A stretch of 7,554 bases of DNA from an uncultured Bacillota bacterium (GTDB lineage Bacteria; Bacillota; UBA994; UBA5500). Under the pieces are notes generated by a model. The model had not been told where the DNA came from, ran no database searches, and worked only from the letters and a program-made list of their open reading frames with translations. The stretch is from positions 1 to 7,554 of the forward strand of contig CALNBW010000012.1 in assembly GCA_937874815.1 (NCBI GenBank). Reading direction: 5' to 3'. This document shows, piece by piece, positions 1 through 6,151 of the stretch (positions are counted from its first letter, which is position 1; each line of letters begins with the position of its first letter). Made by a program: the position numbers and the translations under genes.

Positions 1-1
1 G

Positions 2-853
2 GAAGCACGCAACGTGGGCATTACGCTGGTGGCAACTGGCCCAGGTAGCGCCAATGTAATTGGCGGTACTTTTGTGGCCCTCAAGTTGGTTGGTGACTGC
101 GTGGACGACATGGTGGTCAAAGATCCGGTGGCCATGAAATGTGCTTTCGGCGAGAACCCGAAACGGGTGTATGGTAGCCAACGCAAGACGCCAGCCACCC
201 GCATGGGCACTGCAGCAGTTTTGCGCGACGCCCTCTATAAAGCCAAACAGTACATGGAGGCCAAGGAACGCGCTGCTGACGACCCCAGTAAAATGCCCCA
301 GTTCGACTTGCAGAAAGAGGCCCTAATCCCTGTGCTACGCCGCGAAATCCCACTCAAAGCGCATGCTCATCGGGCTGATGACATCTTTACTGCAATCCGC
401 GTCGCCAAGGAATTTGATGTCCGGATTACGCTCGACCATTGCACGGAAGGGCATCTAGTGGCTGAGCGCCTTGCTAGCACTGGCCTGGCAGCTATTGTCG
501 GCCCTAGCTTCGGCCACCGCAGCAAATTTGAGTTGACGAACAAAACGTTCCTCACGGCTGTCGCCCTTTCTCAGGCGGGCATGAAGATTGCCCTCACCAC
601 CGATTCCCCAGTTACGCCGCTTCACTCCTTGCCACTAATGGCAGGCATGGCGGTAGCTGCGGGCATGGATGAAGAGGAGGCCCTCAAAGCGATTACTATC
701 AATGCGGCGGAGATAATTGAGGTTGCAGACCGCGTGGGCAGCATCGAGGTTGGAAAGGATGCCGACATCGCTATCTACGACGGCCATCCTTTTGAAATCA
801 ACGGTAAGGCCTGGAAGGTGCTTATCGACGGGCGGGTTGTCTATTCCTGCTAG
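2..853 (+). CDS. Amidohydrolase, imidazolonepropionase-like (5' end cut off by window)
   Basis: This is the C-terminal part (about 283 residues) of a metal-dependent amidohydrolase of the imidazolonepropionase-related group (COG1228). Such cytoplasmic enzymes hydrolyse C-N bonds in cyclic or peptide-like amides; the substrate here is unknown. Visible metal-site motifs are KAHAH (histidine codons at 362 and 368), LDHCTEGH (histidines at 437 and 452) and the late TTDSP aspartate at 602. The C-terminal GSIEVGKDADIAIYDG stretch is the typical return to the small beta-sandwich domain. The N-terminal HxH metal motif is absent because it lies upstream of the window. The reading frame is open from base 2 (EARN before the GTG at 14) and the family is usually near 380-400 residues, so the GTG at 14 is internal and not a start. 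The gene ends at TAG 851-853 and converges on ferritin. Confidence 0.9.
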   Translation, partial: EARNVGITLVATGPGSANVIGGTFVALKLVGDCVDDMVVKDPVAMKCAFGENPKRVYGSQRKTPATRMGTAAVLRDALYKAKQYMEAKERAADDPSKMPQFDLQKEALIPVLRREIPLKAHAHRADDIFTAIRVAKEFDVRITLDHCTEGHLVAERLASTGLAAIVGPSFGHRSKFELTNKTFLTAVALSQAGMKIALTTDSPVTPLHSLPLMAGMAVAAGMDEEEALKAITINAAEIIEVADRVGSIEVGKDADIAIYDGHPFEINGKAWKVLIDGRVVYSC

Positions 854-880
854 TAGGTTCGCGGAAAAGATATAGCCGGC

Positions 881-925
881 AAAAAAGGGAGCGTCGCAGA
901 TGTTTGCGATGCTCCCTTGAATTTT
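881..925. terminator. Bidirectional intrinsic terminator between amidohydrolase and ferritin
   Basis: A 12-bp stem pairs 887-898 with 905-916 (one G-U pair at 893/910 on the plus strand) around a 6-base loop. It is flanked by AAAAAA at 881-886, which reads as a U-tract on the minus strand, and by TTGAATTTT at 917-925 on the plus strand. It sits between two convergent genes, so it most likely ends both transcripts. The minus-strand U-tract is the better one. Confidence 0.85.
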
Positions 926-966
926 GCTCTAGGCCGGGCGACGGCGCCGGGTGTAGCAGCCCCTAG

Positions 967-1491
967 CTAAGCGTTAGCTTGGGCCAACGGCGACGGCACC
1001 GTATAAACGCGGGCGGCCATTTCGCGGTCTAACATATACAGGCCCTTAGGATCATCACCGAACAGGCGATACTGGTCGATGTTATTGCGGGCGTTATCTT
1101 CTTCCTCAACCTGCTCCCCGATAAACCACTGTAACATCTGCACCGTCTTGTGGTCGCGAGCCGCGTTAGCTGCATCAGCCAAATCATAGATGCTGCCAGT
1201 AATAAACCGCTCGTGCGCAAGGGTTTCAGTTAAGACTTCTTCTATGCTAGCAAAATCAGCCTTTGGTTGCTCAATCGCCTGCAGCCTGACGCGGCCACCA
1301 GCTGCCAGCACATAATTGTACAGGATTAAGGCATGGTCACGCTCTTCCTGTACTTGAATCATAAACCAGTGGGCATAGCCCTTGAGATTCTCTTCTTCTA
1401 GGTAGGCCGACATCGACAGATACAGATATGCTGAAAAGAGTTCTTTCTGGATCTGGTCATTCAGAAGCTGTTCCATTTTCTCTGTTAACAT
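967..1491 (-). CDS. ftnA: Ferritin (bacterial non-haem, FtnA type)
   Basis: A 174-residue ferritin, the usual length for bacterial non-haem ferritins. It should assemble into a 24-subunit cytoplasmic shell that oxidises Fe(II) and stores Fe(III) mineral. The ferroxidase ligands fall at the same numbers as in E. coli FtnA: E17, Y24, E50, H53, E94 and Q127. The extra acidic residues E49, E126, E129 and E130, which form the third iron site in FtnA, are also present, so this copy looks fully active. Bacterioferritin is unlikely because the residue pattern is of the FtnA type; I see no haem-site methionine equivalent. The start is set by AGGAGG (complement of 1499-1504) seven bases before the ATG. 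It is divergent from the CotF-family gene, with 176 bases between starts. No convincing promoter was recognised. Confidence 0.95.
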   Translation of the reverse strand: MLTEKMEQLLNDQIQKELFSAYLYLSMSAYLEEENLKGYAHWFMIQVQEERDHALILYNYVLAAGGRVRLQAIEQPKADFASIEEVLTETLAHERFITGSIYDLADAANAARDHKTVQMLQWFIGEQVEEEDNARNNIDQYRLFGDDPKGLYMLDREMAARVYTVPSPLAQANA

Positions 1492-1554
1492 AATCTTACC
1501 TCCTTGAATTTGGTTGCTAAAGATGAGCTTTTCCCAGGCTCAGTTATTTATTAC

Positions 1555-1567
1555 GCCGAGACTCGGC
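1555..1567. promoter_or_regulatory. Perfect 13-base dyad in ferritin/CotF divergent region
   Basis: GCCGAG (1555-1560) and CTCGGC (1562-1567) form an exact inverted repeat around one central base. It lies 64 bases upstream of the ferritin start and about 100 bases upstream of the coat-gene start, in the only space available for both promoters. This fits an operator for a dimeric regulator, but it does not resemble a Fur or PerR box, and no regulator is assigned. A small hairpin by chance is possible. Confidence 0.35.
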
Positions 1568-1667
1568 TATTTCCTGCTATTAGCGAAGGCGTTTCTAACT
1601 GGAGATGCATGCCCGTGGGGAAACTGAGCAAACTGTGTTTAGTATCTCTTGACAAGGAGGACATCAA

Positions 1668-2228
1668 ATGCCGTTAACGCAAAAAGAGATGATGTATCTT
1701 AAGGATGCCAAATCGCAGGAAGAACTGTGCGTCGCCAAGTACACCGAATATAGCAAGCAAGTATCATGCCAGCAGCTTTCCAGCCTATTGCAGCAGATTG
1801 GGGCGCACGAGCAGAAGCACCTGCAAACAGTACAGCAGATGATGCAGGGGCAGATACCGAATGTGGGTAGTTCGGGCGGCCAGCAGCAGGGTGGCATGCA
1901 ACAGAGCCAGCTATCTGCTCAGGGTGGTGGTGGCATGACCATGCAAGCTTCAACAAGCAGCGGGCAGATGCAGCACCGGGGCCAGCAGCAGATGCAGGCA
2001 GGCCAAATGGGCGGAAACATGAGTGGGCAGCCTCTTAACGACAAGCAGATCTGCGAGGATCTCCTGACCACTGAAAAGGCTGTTGCCGGCCTCTATAATA
2101 CAGCCACCTTTGAATTCACTAATCCCCAGCTACGACAGGTATTAGCTCACATTCAAAAGGAAGAGCAAGAGCATGGCTACCAGCTCTACAATTACATGGC
2201 GCAAAAAGGTTGGTATCAGGCACAATAG
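1668..2228 (+). CDS. cotF: CotF-family spore coat protein with Gln/Gly/Met-rich linker and diiron-like ligands
   Basis: A 186-residue protein of the spore coat CotF family (COG5577), which has a ferritin-like helical fold. The N-terminal half (about 1-60) and C-terminal half (about 123-186) are related to each other. Each shows Glu, 29 residues, Glu-x-x-His: E18 with E48/H51, and E136 with E166/H169. Further residues agree at equal offsets (Y25/Y143, L37/L155, L41/L159, I44/I162). The C-terminal half has the typical coat pattern LLTTEK, a YNTATFEF-like segment, HIQKEEQEHG and a KGWY end. Residues 61-122 are a low-complexity linker of Gln, Gly, Met and Ser with no predicted fold. No signal peptide is present, as expected for a protein deposited from the mother cell. 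AAGGAGG at 1654-1660 lies seven bases before the ATG. I see no clear sporulation sigma-factor promoter. Metal binding is inferred only. Confidence 0.88.
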   Translation: MPLTQKEMMYLKDAKSQEELCVAKYTEYSKQVSCQQLSSLLQQIGAHEQKHLQTVQQMMQGQIPNVGSSGGQQQGGMQQSQLSAQGGGGMTMQASTSSGQMQHRGQQQMQAGQMGGNMSGQPLNDKQICEDLLTTEKAVAGLYNTATFEFTNPQLRQVLAHIQKEEQEHGYQLYNYMAQKGWYQAQ

Positions 2229-2241
2229 CATAACTCAGGCC

Positions 2242-2279
2242 AAGCCCCACATGTAGGCCGTGGGGCTTTTTGTTTTTTT
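2242..2279 (+). terminator. Strong intrinsic terminator after CotF gene
   Basis: AAGCCCCAC (2242-2250) pairs exactly with GTGGGGCTT (2260-2268) around a 9-base loop, followed by a run of T from 2267 to 2279 broken by one G at 2272. It starts 14 bases after the coat-gene stop, so the coat gene is probably monocistronic. Confidence 0.93.
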
Positions 2280-2319
2280 GGGAAGGCGAATGGCAAAGAA
2301 GATCTATGGCCCCGCTTGG

Positions 2320-2348
2320 TTGACAGTGCCCCCTAGCTTCCCTATGCT
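2320..2348 (+). promoter_or_regulatory. Sigma-A-like promoter for the 2H phosphoesterase gene
   Basis: A perfect -35 box TTGACA (2320-2325) is followed after exactly 17 bases by TATGCT (2343-2348), a 4 of 6 match to TATAAT. The predicted transcript start near 2355 leaves a leader of about 30 bases before the ATG at 2386. It lies just downstream of the coat-gene terminator, as expected for a new transcription unit. Confidence 0.6.
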
Positions 2349-2385
2349 AACGCTAGAGCATTGCTAGTTAATAGGGGGAATTAGA

Positions 2386-3057
2386 ATGATGAGCAAGCCA
2401 CAGATAAAGTCGCAGATCTCACTAGAACGCAGCTATGGGCTCGTTGCGCTGCTAGACGCCCACTCCGAAACCACTATCCGCAGCCTGTGGCGTGGCCTAG
2501 AATTAGGAGCAATAACTAATAGCCTGCCTAGTATCGTCTGTGCTCAACCGCACATCACACTTGGTATATTCAGCAGCGTCAATAGCCAGCTATTGGCCAG
2601 GTTCCCAGTTTTGGCAGCCGACCATCTCCCCTTTGGGGTGAAATTTAGCTCAGTCGGTGCTTTTCCTAACAGCAACGGCTCCACAGTTTTTTTGCAGCCC
2701 ATTATTACCCCGAAATTGCTCACTTTGCAGCAGTCGTTGCAGTCGGTGTTACAGGACGCTGGCATTGCTTTGCACGAGTTCTACCAGACGGGTAACTGGC
2801 AACCCCATAGTTCCCTCGGGCTGGGGCTATCACGCGACCTTGCGGCCAAGGCTCTCGAGTTTAGCCTAGGGCTCGATTTGCCCATTATGGGCCAGGTGCA
2901 AGCCGTTGGGCTGATTGAGATGATCAGGCAGGGGGCCTACATTATTTCGGGGTGCGAGCTAGGGCGCTGGGCTTTAGGCAGCGGCGAGCATTTGGCTCCC
3001 CCGGATTGTCCCAACCCAAAGGCATGCCTCTTTAGATCCTTAGCTAAACATACATAA
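2386..3057 (+). CDS. 2H phosphoesterase / 2'-5' RNA ligase-like protein
   Basis: A 223-residue protein with the two signature motifs of the 2H phosphoesterase superfamily: PHITLG (H56, T58) and WQPHSSLGLGL (H141, S143). In this family the two His-x-Thr/Ser motifs form a pseudo-symmetric site that cleaves or forms 2',5' or cyclic phosphodiester bonds in RNA or nucleotides; the substrate here is unknown. The gap between motifs (about 85 residues) is normal. After the core, about residue 190, comes a tail with Cys190 and a C208-x5-C214 pair that I do not recognise. No membrane segment or signal peptide is seen. AGGGGG at 2373-2378 is seven bases from the ATG at 2386 and ten from the adjacent ATG at 2389, so the first is preferred. 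It has its own promoter and no clear terminator. Confidence 0.75.
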   Translation: MMSKPQIKSQISLERSYGLVALLDAHSETTIRSLWRGLELGAITNSLPSIVCAQPHITLGIFSSVNSQLLARFPVLAADHLPFGVKFSSVGAFPNSNGSTVFLQPIITPKLLTLQQSLQSVLQDAGIALHEFYQTGNWQPHSSLGLGLSRDLAAKALEFSLGLDLPIMGQVQAVGLIEMIRQGAYIISGCELGRWALGSGEHLAPPDCPNPKACLFRSLAKHT

Positions 3058-3112
3058 TGGCAGATCAACTATAACGGAAAAAGACAAAACCTTGCGCCTA
3101 AACACGACTACC

Positions 3113-3142
3113 TTAACAAGAGATAGTGAGATGTGTTATCAT
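3113..3142 (+). promoter_or_regulatory. Sigma-A-like promoter for the ZIP transporter
   Basis: TTAACA (3113-3118, 5 of 6 to TTGACA) and TATCAT (3137-3142, 5 of 6 to TATAAT) are separated by 18 bases. The predicted start near 3149 gives a leader of about 55 bases. The TTGACA at 3175-3180 is too close to the ATG to serve. Confidence 0.6.
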
Positions 3143-3149
3143 CGTAATA

Positions 3150-3170
3150 GAGAAAGCTTCTCATTCTCAA
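3150..3170. promoter_or_regulatory. Candidate Fur-family operator before the ZIP gene
   Basis: On the minus strand 3170 to 3150 reads TTGAGAATGAGAA followed by GCTTTCTC. This fits the Fur-type hexamer layout GAGAAT, GAGAAG, one base, TTTCTC, similar to known GATAAT-based boxes but with G for T in the hexamers. On the plus strand the core is the dyad GAGAA-AGC-TTCTC (3150-3162). It begins at the predicted transcript start, a standard position for repression by steric block. Which family member (Fur, Zur, PerR) or even another regulator would bind cannot be told. Confidence 0.4.
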
Positions 3171-3203
3171 TACGTTGACACATAGGTAGGGGAGGCGCTG
3201 GAG

Positions 3204-4046
3204 ATGTGGGAATCGGTATTAATCAGTCTATTGGCAGGTATGGCTACAGGCGTGGGCGCTTTATTGGTGGTTGTGTTGGGGCGGCCATCGCGGCGCTTTT
3301 TATCAGCGATGCTCGGCTTGGCCGGTGGGCTGATGTTGGCCATTTCTGTTTTCGACCTCATGCCCGCGGCTAGTGAAATCGGGAATCACACCACAACAGT
3401 TTTGGGATTCATTCTAGGCGCGGGCTTGATGGCTTTGCTAGACGTTGTTTTGCCCCATATGCATAAAGACTTGCAGACGCCAGAAGGTAGTGCACTTGGT
3501 AGTTTTGAATGTGCAGTTGAGCCGCGGTCATGTTCGTCTTGGGTAGGCCAGGGCAAAGGCAGGCGTAGACGGGGCACCAATTGTGGTAGGCATTCGGATT
3601 TTGGGGTGGGGCAGCTAGGTAACATGCTGCATTGCGGGCTTTTTTTAGCCACTGGCATAGCGCTACACAACTTGCCTGAGGGCTTGGCCATCGGGGCCGG
3701 CTATAGCAATAGTGCTACCGTGGGTGCTACCATTGCCATCAGCCTTGCCCTGCACAATATTCCCGAAGGGATGGTTACGGCAGCGCCTTTGCTGCTATCT
3801 GGCATGAACAAGTGGAAGGTGGTGGGCATTGCCACTGCGGCAGGTTTGGTGACGCCAATCGGAACCTTAATTGGAGCGGCGTTGATCGGCATTAGCCCTG
3901 AGTTTGTCAGTGTGGCTATGGCTTTAGCCGCGGGTGCAATGATTTACATCGTCAGTGATGAGCTGATTCCGCAATCGCATGAGTACCATAGCCATGCGGC
4001 TAATTTCGGCCTAGTGGCAGGCTTTGTTCTCGGTTATATGCTGTAA
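3204..4046 (+). CDS. ZIP-family divalent metal transporter (GufA-like)
   Basis: A 280-residue inner-membrane transporter of the ZIP family, expected to carry Zn(II), and possibly Fe(II) or Mn(II), into the cytoplasm. About eight membrane segments are visible (near 3-25, 33-54, 64-84, 142-166, 170-195, 205-229, 232-250 and 262-280). The two metal-site motifs are intact: HNLPEG at 155-160 and HNIPEG at 184-189. The later YIVSDELIP (248-256) is also typical of GufA-like members. The loop between segments 3 and 4 (about 88-139) is unusual: it has Cys103, Cys110 and Cys127 and an RRRR run at 120-123 in place of the usual His-rich stretch. GGGGAGG at 3189-3195 is eight bases before the ATG. It has its own promoter and a possible Fur-like operator. 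It converges on the MATE gene. Confidence 0.9.
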   Translation: MWESVLISLLAGMATGVGALLVVVLGRPSRRFLSAMLGLAGGLMLAISVFDLMPAASEIGNHTTTVLGFILGAGLMALLDVVLPHMHKDLQTPEGSALGSFECAVEPRSCSSWVGQGKGRRRRGTNCGRHSDFGVGQLGNMLHCGLFLATGIALHNLPEGLAIGAGYSNSATVGATIAISLALHNIPEGMVTAAPLLLSGMNKWKVVGIATAAGLVTPIGTLIGAALIGISPEFVSVAMALAAGAMIYIVSDELIPQSHEYHSHAANFGLVAGFVLGYML

Positions 4047-4053
4047 TAAGACA

Positions 4054-4133
4054 GGGGGGTCGCCCGCTGGTCGACCCCTACGGTTTCTTCAAAAGTTGTG
4101 GTATATCTGTAGGGGCGCCGCGCTGCTGCGCCC
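4054..4133. repeat. Pair of inverted GTAGGGG hairpins between ZIP and MATE
   Basis: Two hairpins face each other. The left one pairs GGGGTCG (4056-4062) with CGACCCC (4072-4078). The right one pairs GGGCGC (4113-4118) with GCGCCC (4128-4133). Each begins with GTAGGGG when read from the centre: on the minus strand at 4082-4076 and on the plus strand at 4109-4115. The layout is like a REP pair. Neither hairpin has a proper T-tract, so they are poor intrinsic terminators, although they lie between convergent stops and may still slow or end transcription. Confidence 0.5.
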
Positions 4134-4183
4134 AGGCCACACGCGCTGGAGTAGGGCCACGACCTTTGGAAGAATCTAACCCC

Positions 4184-5581
4184 CTATGCGTGGGCGTCAG
4201 CCATACGATCTAGCTCTAGCTTCCAGCGTCCGCGGTAAAAACGCAGCGAGCTGAACGCGAAACGGACAAACAGGTCTAAGGTCATCGCTGCCCACACACC
4301 CTTGATACCCCAGCCCAGGCGCAGACTAAAGAAGTAGGCGAAGGGGAGGCGTATGCCCCACAGGCCCAAAGCCCCAATTACCATTGGTGCCTTCGTGTCG
4401 CCAGCGCCCCGCAGAGCACCGTTAAATACACTGGTCAGTTGCTGCGGAATCTGCGCAGCACCCATCATAATTAAGTAATAGGCACCTAGATCAATAACTT
4501 CTGGAACATCAGTCAGTATGCTAAAAACTAGTTTGGGAGTGAATACCAAGAAAGAGGAAGTAATAGCTGTCAGTATCAAACTCCACTTGCCCAACTCCCG
4601 TACATAGCGCTCAGCCAGCTTGGTGGAGCCAGCGCCCATACTCTGCCCCACAAAGGCAGTAGCGGCGACACTGAAACCCACGGCGGGCATATAAGAAAGG
4701 GATTCGGCCGTCAGTCCCTGCTGATGCGCGGCTAGGGCGACACTGCCAAAGCTCACAACCAAGCCCGTGAGCATAATCTGCCCCAGCTGCATCAGAATGT
4801 TTTCAGCAGCTGTTGGCAATCCGATGCCCAAGAGAGCCCGCACATCGTCCCCAACAATACGTACGCCACGCAACTTGAAGGCCAAATTGTCTTGTCTATA
4901 AAGCATGATATACATAGCTAACAGAGCGCCCACTGCTTGTGCAATGTTGGAGGCCCAAGCAGCGCCAATAACCCCCATCGGCTTAAAGCCAAAATGCCCA
5001 AAAATGAAGGCATAACTAAGTACTACGTTGACCAAGTTAATAACTGTGGCTACTTGCATCGGCACCTTAGTATTACCAGCTCCACGCATTATGGCGCTTG
5101 TTATTTGCATGATAGCCATGAAAGGCACACCCCAGATAGCAATCCGCAAGTAGAGGGTGCCCACTTCCAGTAATTCGCCACTGGTGTTGTATAGCAAAAC
5201 AAGCAGCTCACGCGTGAACATGAAAGTGAGAATGGAGACGCACAAAACCATACCTAGAGCCAAAAAAAAGGCCTGTTCAGCATAACGCCCTGCCTTGGCA
5301 CGGTCTTTAGCACCAATTGAGCGTGCTACCAGGACGGTTGTGCCGGTGCCGATAGCAGCAAAGAAACCCCATACTAGCATAGTAATGCGTCGCCCTAGGC
5401 CTACTGCGCCAATCGCAACGGCCCCAACTCGACCGAGCATCGCCGATGAAACCATGCCCACTGCCATCTGTAGCACATTTTCAATGGTTGCGGGCCAGAC
5501 CATGGCAAAAATGTTCCTACGCATTTCCTCCTGGCTGATGTCGTTGGGATCAGGTGGTGCTGCTTTTTGCTCTACTGACAT
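4184..5581 (-). CDS. MATE-family multidrug/cation efflux transporter
   Basis: A 465-residue integral membrane protein of the MATE family, which exports cationic drugs or metabolites using a Na+ or H+ gradient. Length and about 12 hydrophobic segments match the family. The two-lobed internal repeat is clear: RGAGNTK at 166-172 and RGAGDTK at 391-397, with matching ARSIGAKD (86-93) and GQSMGAGSTK segments near the start of each lobe. The N-terminus (1-20) is a hydrophilic cytoplasmic tail. GGAGGG (complement of 5588-5593) lies six bases before the ATG and decides the start over the internal Met20. The gene is divergent from rubredoxin and convergent with ZIP. Substrate cannot be inferred; no adjacent regulator gene is present. 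Confidence 0.93.
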   Translation of the reverse strand: MSVEQKAAPPDPNDISQEEMRRNIFAMVWPATIENVLQMAVGMVSSAMLGRVGAVAIGAVGLGRRITMLVWGFFAAIGTGTTVLVARSIGAKDRAKAGRYAEQAFFLALGMVLCVSILTFMFTRELLVLLYNTSGELLEVGTLYLRIAIWGVPFMAIMQITSAIMRGAGNTKVPMQVATVINLVNVVLSYAFIFGHFGFKPMGVIGAAWASNIAQAVGALLAMYIMLYRQDNLAFKLRGVRIVGDDVRALLGIGLPTAAENILMQLGQIMLTGLVVSFGSVALAAHQQGLTAESLSYMPAVGFSVAATAFVGQSMGAGSTKLAERYVRELGKWSLILTAITSSFLVFTPKLVFSILTDVPEVIDLGAYYLIMMGAAQIPQQLTSVFNGALRGAGDTKAPMVIGALGLWGIRLPFAYFFSLRLGWGIKGVWAAMTLDLFVRFAFSSLRFYRGRWKLELDRMADAHA

Positions 5582-5886
5582 TGCATTCCCTCCGCTTTTC
5601 TCGCTGTAGCAAGATGTCTAATGATTGCAAAAATATAGGTCCGAATTTCCAGGTTGCTTCTCTAATCATAACCTCCTCGCCTATGTTTGTGCAATTACCA
5701 CCAGCAGCGATTAGGAACTGAATCTGTTAAGAAAGTGTCTTATCATGACTAAGCATTCGCCTTGCTAAATATTACTCACTAAGCAGGCAGGATATTAGAG
5801 TCTTAGCGAGAAAGAGTATCATTACGCCTAAGCAACGCCTGTGGCCTTGCTAGGGGCTCACTATGAAATTAAGGGAGGTTTGAAGT
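5582..5886. promoter_or_regulatory. Divergent control region between MATE and rubredoxin (no gene)
   Basis: These 305 bases hold no convincing coding frame. For MATE, the minus strand has TATGAT (complement of 5665-5670) 18 bases after TTGCAC (complement of 5689-5694), a weak promoter. For rubredoxin, TATCAT at 5817-5822 could be a -10 box but lacks a good -35. CTTATCATGACTAAG (5739-5753) is an imperfect dyad around TCATGA. The heptamer CTAAGCA occurs three times on the plus strand (5749, 5779, 5828). The last copy lies in a leader hairpin: CCTA-A-GCAA (5827-5835) pairs with TTGCTAGG (5847-5854) with one bulged A. Confidence 0.45.
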
Positions 5887-6048
5887 ATGGAGAGATACCG
5901 ATGCATTCCTTGTGGCTACGTCTACGATCCTCAGGAAGGTGACCCTGACAACGGTATTAAGCCCGGCACTTCCTTTGCAGATTTACCGGAAGACTGGGTC
6001 TGCCCCTTGTGTGGCACCGATAAGTCGGAATTCGAGAAAGACGAGTAA
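5887..6048 (+). CDS. Rubredoxin
   Basis: A complete 53-residue rubredoxin, the usual size. It is a small cytoplasmic one-electron carrier with a single iron held by four cysteines. Both knuckles are intact: C6-x2-C9 followed by GYVYDP, and C39-x2-C42 in a WVCPLCG segment. The conserved core GDPDNGI and PGT.F..LP..W is present. In anaerobes it commonly feeds electrons to superoxide reductase, rubrerythrin or flavodiiron oxygen reductases; none of these lies in the window, so its partner is unknown. GGGAGG at 5873-5878 is eight bases before the ATG. The frame ends at TAA 6046-6048. It is followed by a large palindrome and then the HD-GYP gene. Confidence 0.97.
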   Translation: MERYRCIPCGYVYDPQEGDPDNGIKPGTSFADLPEDWVCPLCGTDKSEFEKDE

Positions 6049-6062
6049 GGTTAATTAGGCAA

Positions 6063-6125
6063 AGCCAAGAAAGCTAAGGGGACGGGGGCAGTGGCACGCG
6101 TGCCAATGCCCCCGTCCCCTTGGCT
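6063..6125. repeat. Near-perfect 46-base palindrome, REP-like hairpin
   Basis: AAGGGGACGGGGGCA (6076-6090) is the exact reverse complement of 6107-6121, a 15-bp perfect stem. Inside it, after one G-A mismatch, sits the 14-base perfect palindrome TGGCACGCGTGCCA (6092-6105). AGCC (6063-6066) and GGCT (6122-6125) can extend the base across an asymmetric loop. There is no T-tract, so it is not a classical intrinsic terminator. GGGGACGG-ended palindromes of this sort are known as dispersed REP-like repeats in clostridial genomes; assignment to that group is from memory of the motif. It may protect the rubredoxin message or reduce read-through into HD-GYP. Confidence 0.7.
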
Positions 6126-6151
6126 GACAGCGCTAGGAAGGGAGTGCTTTA

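Noticed and set aside
14..16. GTG at 14 as the amidohydrolase start
   Set aside because: The frame is open to the left edge, there is no ribosome binding site in view, and the N-terminal HxH metal motif of the family would be missing.
1649..1654. TTGACA before the CotF gene
   Set aside because: It runs into the AAGGAGG ribosome binding site and cannot be a working -35 for this gene.
1868..2033. CAGCAG-rich stretch as a tandem repeat or CRISPR-like array
   Set aside because: There is no regular unit length or spacer pattern; it simply encodes the Gln-rich linker.
3175..3180. TTGACA as a -35 box for the ZIP gene
   Set aside because: It lies only 24 bases before the ATG, so a -10 box would overlap the ribosome binding site; a better promoter is at 3113-3142.
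3386..3691. Minus-strand frame of about 100 codons inside ZIP
   Set aside because: It is antisense to a well-supported membrane protein, has no ribosome binding site and no recognisable domain.
4056..4078. Hairpin after ZIP as an intrinsic terminator
   Set aside because: The 7-bp stem is followed by TACGGTTTC, with no adequate T-run; it is listed as a repeat instead.
5295..5609. Plus-strand frame of about 100 codons over the MATE start
   Set aside because: It is antisense to the conserved MATE N-terminal region and has low-complexity Ala/Pro/Thr composition typical of shadow frames.
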